From Haplomitrium mnioides (taxonomy: Eukaryota > Marchantiophyta > Haplomitriopsida > Calobryales): DNA of 30,408 bases. The number at the start of each line of letters is the position of its first letter. Within the stretch, counting starts at the first letter, position 1. The notes under the pieces were generated by a model, which was not told the origin of the DNA, made no database searches, and saw nothing but the letters and a program-made list of their open reading frames with translations. A program made the translations under genes and the position numbers. The stretch is taken from contig JBNGIS010020332.1 in NCBI GenBank assembly GCA_049999725.1, positions 1 through 30,408 of the forward strand. The letters run 5' to 3'. This document shows positions 25,399 to 30,408 of the stretch, piece by piece.

Positions 25399-26197
25399 TG
25401 TCGGAAATGTATTTTCTGCTGCTGTAAATATGATAACTAACATATTGTTAGTTATAACTAGGATAGTTAGTTATTCTTGTTAGGGGCTGCCACATGTTAT
25501 CAGAATAGGCCCCTTCATTAGGTGACAGATTAGTCACTTAGAATACTTCGAGGAGAATCGCAGTCTTTATGCACGTCTCGATTGAGTTGATCACGCCTGT
25601 AATCACGGAGGTGATCAAGGCTGCGTTTGCGTTGTAACGTAGGAGGAAATTGCTCCTTGTATATTTAATGGAGGCTCCCCCCATTGGGAAGTATCCTCAA
25701 CATTCATATTTCCCTTCGTGCATTCTTCCTCTGGTTCGATATCTCTGAAGGTCGCAGCATCACGACCTTGTTCCCTGCATTTCTTGACAGCACGTTTTGA
25801 ACACAAGCAAGCAAGCGCTGAAGGACGAGCATCGTAAGAAGGCTGCATCGGGTTCACAAGAAAGCAGCGTCGGGGTTGCATCAGGCTCGCAAGGAAGCTG
25901 CGTTCATTTGGCAGTGAACATCAGAAATCGAAAAAGGGAATCGACTTCCCGTTTTTCGATTTACATGCTGCTAATCGCGTTCTCGCGATTTGAAGAAAGC
26001 GATGTCAGGACGGGGAGCGCGTCTGGCAGAAATCGCGTTTTCCTTAAGTTGCGATTTCTTGACTCCAGCGATTCTCCAGCATCGCGATCATCGTTTCTGG
26101 TATCAGGTGTCTTCTTTGAGCATATTTCGAGCTAAGTGCTCGTTTTTCGACAGCCTCTCAACTTCTTCACGTGGATTTGTGATTCTACTTTCTAATA
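25399..26197 (+). repeat. Copia-2 5' LTR
   Basis: 799 bp, starting TGTCGGAAATGTA and ending CTTTCTAATA. The end looks like CCAACA altered by two C-to-T changes, since its inverted partner still reads TGTCGG. An 8-bp perfect hairpin (AACTAACA/TGTTAGTT) lies just inside the left end. The TATA box TATATTTAA is at 25660-25668. The right third is rich in TCGCGA/GCGATT words. Confidence 0.88.
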
Positions 26198-26211
26198 GGT
26201 TATGGGCCCAC
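26198..26211 (+). promoter_or_regulatory. Copia-2 primer-binding site (anticodon half of tRNA-iMet)
   Basis: GGTTATGGGCCCAC abuts the LTR end and is complementary to the anticodon arm of initiator tRNA-Met, as in Copia-3. The Gag ATG (26202-26204) pairs with the CAU anticodon. An in-frame TAG at 26196-26198 spans the LTR/primer-site junction, so Gag cannot start earlier. Confidence 0.85.
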
Positions 26212-26929
26212 GAGGAGCTGAGAATGGTATTGGGAATGCTATCAGGAAGTTTGGAGGAGAAGATTTCCATTTGTGGAAAATGAGAATGCAAATGATCTTG
26301 GTTAGTCAAGATCTATGGGAGATCACTGAGGATCCCCAAGGAGAGTTTAATCTTATCTCTGAAGGAATGTCTGAAATCGACATTAAGAGAGAGAGAAAAC
26401 GATTTATGAAAGCAGAACTAAGGGTTTAGCATTAATCACGCTAAATCTTGAAGATCATCTGCTAGAGTTGGTGAGAAAATGCAGATCTGCACATGAAGCT
26501 TGGGTTATATTGTCAGCCAACTATGAAGGCAAGACAACCTCTCACAGGATTTTTCTGAAGAAGCAATTCTTCATGGTGAAGATGAAAGAGGGCACAACCA
26601 TCACTGAACATGTGATGAAAGTGAAATCTATGGCTGGGCAGTTGCAAGCAGCAGGATCACGGATTGAGGAAGAAGACCTAGTATACGTACTCCTCAACAG
26701 CCTCCCTGCAGATTACACCACCTGGGTGTTAACAATGGAGGCAAAAGGATCTGAATTGGACATGGAGTTTCTGGTAAGTCGCTTACTCAGTGAGGAGCAA
26801 AGGCGACAAAATACAGAAGGTTCGGATGCTGCTTTTACTGCTAAGAGGGAAAAGAAGAAAGGATAAAACATTGCAGAAACATGAACGTGCTATTACTGCA
26901 AGAAGGTTGGACATTTGTCCAAACCTTGC
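26202..26929 (+). pseudogene. Copia-2 Gag with CCHC knuckle, frameshifted
   Basis: MGPRGAENGIGNAIRKFGGE then DFHLWKMRMQMILVSQDLWE (DUF4219/UBN2 type). The frame ends at TAG 26427-26429 and continues shifted (VRKCRSAHEAWVILSANYEG, then LLNSLPADYTTWV). Stops TAA 26864-26866 and TGA 26882-26884 follow. The knuckle CYYCKKVGHLSKPC is at 26888-26929. Gag forms the particle and packages RNA; this copy could not make it whole. Confidence 0.9.
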
Positions 26930-28374
26930 AGGAAGAAACAAGCTGACGAAAAGAAAGGAAAGGATGTGCCAAAGAAAGATAAATCCAAGGCAACTTCCAG
27001 CGCCGCAATTGCCAAGCAAGATTCATCTGAAGATGAAGTGGATTATATGGCTTGACTTGAAGACACAAATCAGGATGCATGGTATCTAGATTCAGGAGCA
27101 TCCAGTCATATGTCATCAAGGAAACAGTGGTTCAGAAACATTGTCAGAATTAATCCCAGAGTTATCAGGATGGGTGATGATTTTGGAGTAAACACAATTG
27201 CAGTGGGAGATGTTCATTTCAAGGTCAGAGGATTAGGGAGCAAGAATGCCACCCACATCCTGAAGGAAGTCCTTTATGTACCTGAAATCAAACGGAATCT
27301 AGTGTCAGTAAGTTCATTAACAAAGGCTGGTTTGAAAGTCCTTTTTGAACAGCATGATTGTAAGATCATGAACAAGCATGATAGTGTAGTTTGCATTGGT
27401 GTTAGGGAAGGAATGCTGTACAAGTTCAACTGTATCCCAAAGGTAGAGGAAAGCCTGAACATGGCTGTCCAGGGAGAGAACATGACTCTCTGGCACCACA
27501 GGCTTGGACACCTGGGAGAGCAAGGAATAAGGATGCTCACCAGCATGGTGAGTAATATGGCATTAGACAAATCCACCACACTGGATTTCTGTGAAGGATG
27601 TGTGGAAGGAAAAGCACACAAGGCTACAATCAAGAAGGGAGCTGTTGGATGGAAGGCATCCAACCTGTTGGAGTTAGTTCATAGCGATGTTTGTGGACCT
27701 ATGAAGACACCTTCAATATCTGGCAGCAGATATTTTGTAACCTTCACAGATGATAAATCAAATATGTCTTTTGTCTATTTCATGTGTACGAAAGATCAGT
27801 TATTTCAATGCTTCAAGGAATGTCTGGCTGGGATGGAAAATGAGATTGACAAAAGGGTCAAGGTTTTGAGGAGTGATAGTGGAGGAGAGTACACCTCCCA
27901 ACAATTCCAGAGTTTTCTAGCAAAGAAAGGCATAAGAGCAGAGGTGACTGCTTGGGATTCACCACATCAGAATGGTGTGGCAGAGAGACTGAACAGGACC
28001 ATTGTTGAGAAGGTTAGGAGCATGTTACATCATGCTCGCCTGGAGAACAAGTTCTGGGCAGAAGCAGTAGCTACAGCTGTTTATTTGAAGAATATCAGCC
28101 CCACGAAGGCAGTTGAAGGGATGACACCTTGGCAGGCTTGGAAAGGTGTTCAACCTTCAGTAAAGCATCTCAGAGTTTTCGGGTGCGATGCATATGCTTT
28201 GGTTCCGAGCACACTTCATACGAAGCTGGAACCCAAGACAACAAAGTGTATCTTTCTCGGGTACAGCGAAGGAGGAAAGGCCTTTCGACTGTATAACATA
28301 AATACAAGCAAGATAATTAGAAGCAGGGATGTTGTTTTCAACGAGTGGGAGGTGGGCAAAAGGGAGAATGCAAA
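26930..28374 (+). pseudogene. Copia-2 protease and integrase
   Basis: A TGA at 27053-27055 precedes the aspartic protease motif WYLDSGASSHMS (27080-27115). The frame is then open to the insert at 28375. Integrase: HHCC-type leader WHHRLGHLGEQG ... CEGCVEGKAH, then the catalytic triad Asp 27686, Asp 27875 and Glu 27983 (HSDVCGP, LRSDSGGEY, NGVAERLN), with 35 residues between the last two as in DD35E integrases. C-terminal VFGCDAYALVP and FLGYSEGGKAFRLY follow. The integrase core itself is undamaged. Confidence 0.92.
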
Positions 28375-28509
28375 GGGATTGATTGGTGGTTGGTTTTTGC
28401 CGCTCGGCCTGATTGCTGGCCGCGGTTGTATCCTTGTTGCTTGAAAGTAAATAAAGTTGTTTGCTTTCGGTCAAAAAAAAAAGAAAAAAAAAAAAAAAAA
28501 AAAAAAAAA
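28375..28509 (+). mobile_element. 135-bp A-tailed SINE-like insert in Copia-2
   Basis: Starts GGGATTGATTGG, matches the LINE 3' tail (GCCGCTCGGCCTGATTGCTGG, AATAAAGTTG, CGGTC) and ends in a long A-rich tail. Perfect 18-bp target-site duplication CAAAAGGGAGAATGCAAA at 28357-28374 and 28510-28527. Insert plus duplication is 153 bp, a multiple of three, so the downstream frame is kept; the only stop introduced is TGA at 28442-28444. Confidence 0.95.
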
Positions 28510-28527
28510 CAAAAGGGAGAATGCAAA

Positions 28528-30337
28528 TCCAACCCATGCCATCCCTATCTTTCTGAAAACCTCTCCAGATGTTTTGCAGACCTCTCCAGGTGATAAAGAG
28601 CAGGGTCAATCTTCTGGTCAACAAGGTATGGAAGAAGGACCAACAATCCTGGAGGGATCTGAAGAAATCGAAGAGGTGGCATCGCAACCTGTAAGGAGGT
28701 CACAGAGACTTCGAAAACCAATTGTCAGGCTTGGATTAGAAGAAGGTAAGGCTAACATCGCTCTTGAGCAAGAACCAACCAGCCTAAGGCAGGCTATGGA
28801 AAGAGATGATGCGAAACAGTGGGAGCAAGCTACAAATGAGGAGTTCCAATCCTTGATACAGAATGGGACTTGGGTTCTGACAGATTTACCAATGGGCAGG
28901 AAGGCCGTAGGGTGCAAATGGGTGTTCAAATTCAAGCGTGGAGCTGCGAATGAGATCACCAAGTACAAGGCACGCCTGGTAGCCAAAGGATATCTGCAGA
29001 AAGAAGGTATTTATTTTCAGGAAACATTTGCCCCAGTGGTAAAGATGACATCAATCCGCTGCTTGATGGCCAGAGCAGCAGAAAAGAACTGGGAAGTTCA
29101 TCAGATGGATGTGAAGTCAGCATTCCTGAATGGGGATCTCAGTGAAGAGATCTATATGGTGCAACCTGAGGGGTTTGAGGCACCTGGTAAGGAAGACAAG
29201 GTATGTCTCCTTAAGAAGTCTCTATATGGACTAGAACAGTCCTCAAGAGCGTGGTATGAGAAGATAGACCAGTATCTACAAAGTGATGGATATTCTAGGT
29301 GCACATCCGATTACAGTGTATACTGCTCAGAGGTAAAAGAGTCTATCATTATAATCACTGTGTACGTGGACGACCTGCTGTTATTCAGTAATGATCTGAA
29401 TCTGTTGCGCAACGTGAAGCGTGGTCTGAGTACCCTTTTCGAAATGGTGGACTTTGGAGAAGTACACTATATCTTGGGGATACAGGTGATTAGGGACAGG
29501 GATGCAAGAAGCATTGAGCTGAATCAGCAAGGGTACATTAATTCAATTCTGAAAGACTTCGGGATGGAAGAAGCAAAGCCTGCAATTACACCTTTTGAAG
29601 CTGGTTGCAAACTGTCAAAAGAAATGGGAGCAAAGGATGAGGAAGAGAAGGCAGAAATGGCAAAGGTTCCATACAGACGAGCAATCGGGAAACTGATGTA
29701 TGCCATGCTAGGAACAAGGCCAAATCTGGCATATTCAGTGGGAGCTCTAAGTAGGTTCATGGAAAACCCAGGTCAGCAACATTGGAAAGCAGCCAAACGA
29801 GTTATGAGGTATTTGAAAAACACAAAAGATCTTGGCATCACCTATCGTGGTGGTAAAGGGATTACACTCACTGGCTACTGTGATGCAGATTGGGGAGGTG
29901 AACAAGAGAAAAAGAGATCCAGTTCTGGATACGTGTTTACTGTGGGAAATGGAGCAATCTCCTGGAGCAGCAAACTACAGAAAACCACTGCCCTTTCAAC
30001 CACCGAAGCTGAGTACATGGCATTGACACATGCCAGTAAGGAGACTGTGTGGTTGCGCAGATTGCTTGAAGAGATAGGATTCAAGCAAGACACACCAACA
30101 ACAATTGAGTGTGACAACCAAGGATGTATGAAGCTGGCTATCAACCCAGTTCACCATCCAAGGACAAAACACATAGATATCCAGTATCACTTCATAAGAG
30201 ATCTGATCGGAAATGAAGTGGACCTGGAATATTGTGTGTCAGAGGAAATGGCAGCTGATGTTCTCACCAAGGTGTTGCCCCAAGAAAAGCACTTCAAGCT
30301 GATCAACAAGATGGGGATGTACAGCAACATACAATAA
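28528..30337 (+). CDS. Copia-2 reverse transcriptase and RNase H
   Basis: Uninterrupted frame to TAA 30335-30337. RT: NGTWVLTDLPMGRKAVGCKW, ARLVAKGYLQ, QMDVKSAFLNGDLSEEIYM (first Asp), SLYGLEQSSRAW, and active-site YVDDLLLF with YVDD at 29363-29374. RNase H: GYCDADWGGEQEKKRSSSGY, STTEAEYMAL, ECDNQGCMKLA, HHPRTKHIDIQYHFIRD. All catalytic residues seem present. In the intact element this is the C-terminal part of one polyprotein; here it is separated by the stop in the insert at 28375. Confidence 0.92.
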
Positions 30338-30344
30338 GTGGGAG
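30336..30344 (+). promoter_or_regulatory. Copia-2 polypurine tract
   Basis: AAGTGGGAG immediately before the 3' LTR and overlapping the stop codon of the polyprotein. Confidence 0.85.
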
Positions 30345-30408
30345 TGTGGAAATGTATTTTTTGCTGCTGTAAATATGATAACTAACATATTGTTAGTTAT
30401 AACTAGGA
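30345..30408 (+). repeat. Copia-2 3' LTR, start only
   Basis: TGTGGAAATGTATTTTTTGC onward matches the 5' LTR almost base for base, including the AACTAACA/TGTTAGTT hairpin, and runs off the window. Confidence 0.93.

Larger units (their letters stand above)
25399..30408 (+). mobile_element. Copia-2: nearly complete copia retrotransposon
   Basis: 5' LTR 25399-26197, primer site 26198-26211, gag, protease, integrase, RT and RNase H in order, polypurine tract, and the first 64 bp of the 3' LTR at the window end. Over those 64 bp the LTRs differ by one substitution and one indel, so it is younger than Copia-1. Damage is limited: a frameshift and three stops in gag/protease, and one 135-bp insertion. 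Confidence 0.93.

Overview
This is nuclear DNA of a land plant with long, transposon-filled introns; a fern or gymnosperm-type genome is plausible, but the window does not fix the species. The evidence is spliceosomal exons of a plant HEAT-repeat gene, plant-type Ty1/copia elements, L1-type LINEs with a CCHC ORF1, and assembly gaps written as N (4955-4964 and 8724-8823).

Host gene: seven exons on the + strand (3215-3318, 3629-3731, 19609-19698, 20209-20286, 20620-20687, 21191-21290, 21460-21639) join in consistent phase into 241 uninterrupted codons. They match, block by block, a HEAT-repeat segment that I recognise as SHOOT GRAVITROPISM6 / MROH1-like. The gene continues beyond both window ends. 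The intron between the second and third exons is 15,877 bp long, and the one after the seventh exceeds 8.7 kb. Most of the rest of the window is transposon debris inside these introns.

Layout: 1-1430 is a minus-strand LINE ORF1 pseudogene. 2140-3158 holds two copies of a hairpin-rich dispersed repeat, called the R-element here. 4302-4504 is a copia LTR with a primer-binding site. 4693-12060 is a copia element with both LTRs (Copia-1), hit by an R-element, a 116-bp A-tailed insert, a 2.5-kb LINE that carries only ORF1, and a ~49-bp micro-insert. 12061-14344 is a decayed minus-strand copia (Copia-3), joined to two oppositely oriented 1.2-1.6 kb LTRs (14345-17196), each carrying a LINE with a pentanucleotide tail. 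17197-18520 is the 3' end of an L1-type LINE ORF2. 18554-19115 is another pentanucleotide-tailed LINE. 19609-21639 holds the last five exons with small inserts between them. 22948-23553 is a composite R-element. 24170-25398 is the 3' end of a minus-strand copia (Copia-4). 25399-30408 is a nearly complete, younger copia (Copia-2) whose 3' LTR runs off the window.

Most notable: (i) the R-element, about 355 bp with several hairpins, is mobile: one copy has a perfect 28-bp target-site duplication and a composite copy has a 15-bp one; (ii) Copia-2 and Copia-3 carry a primer-binding site complementary to the anticodon arm of initiator tRNA-Met, and the Gag start codon lies inside it; (iii) four A-tailed inserts of 111-135 bp with perfect 12-18 bp duplications start at nearly the same point of a LINE 3' tail, like a SINE; (iv) an ORF1-only LINE; (v) an LTR with long terminal inverted repeats whose interior appears flipped.
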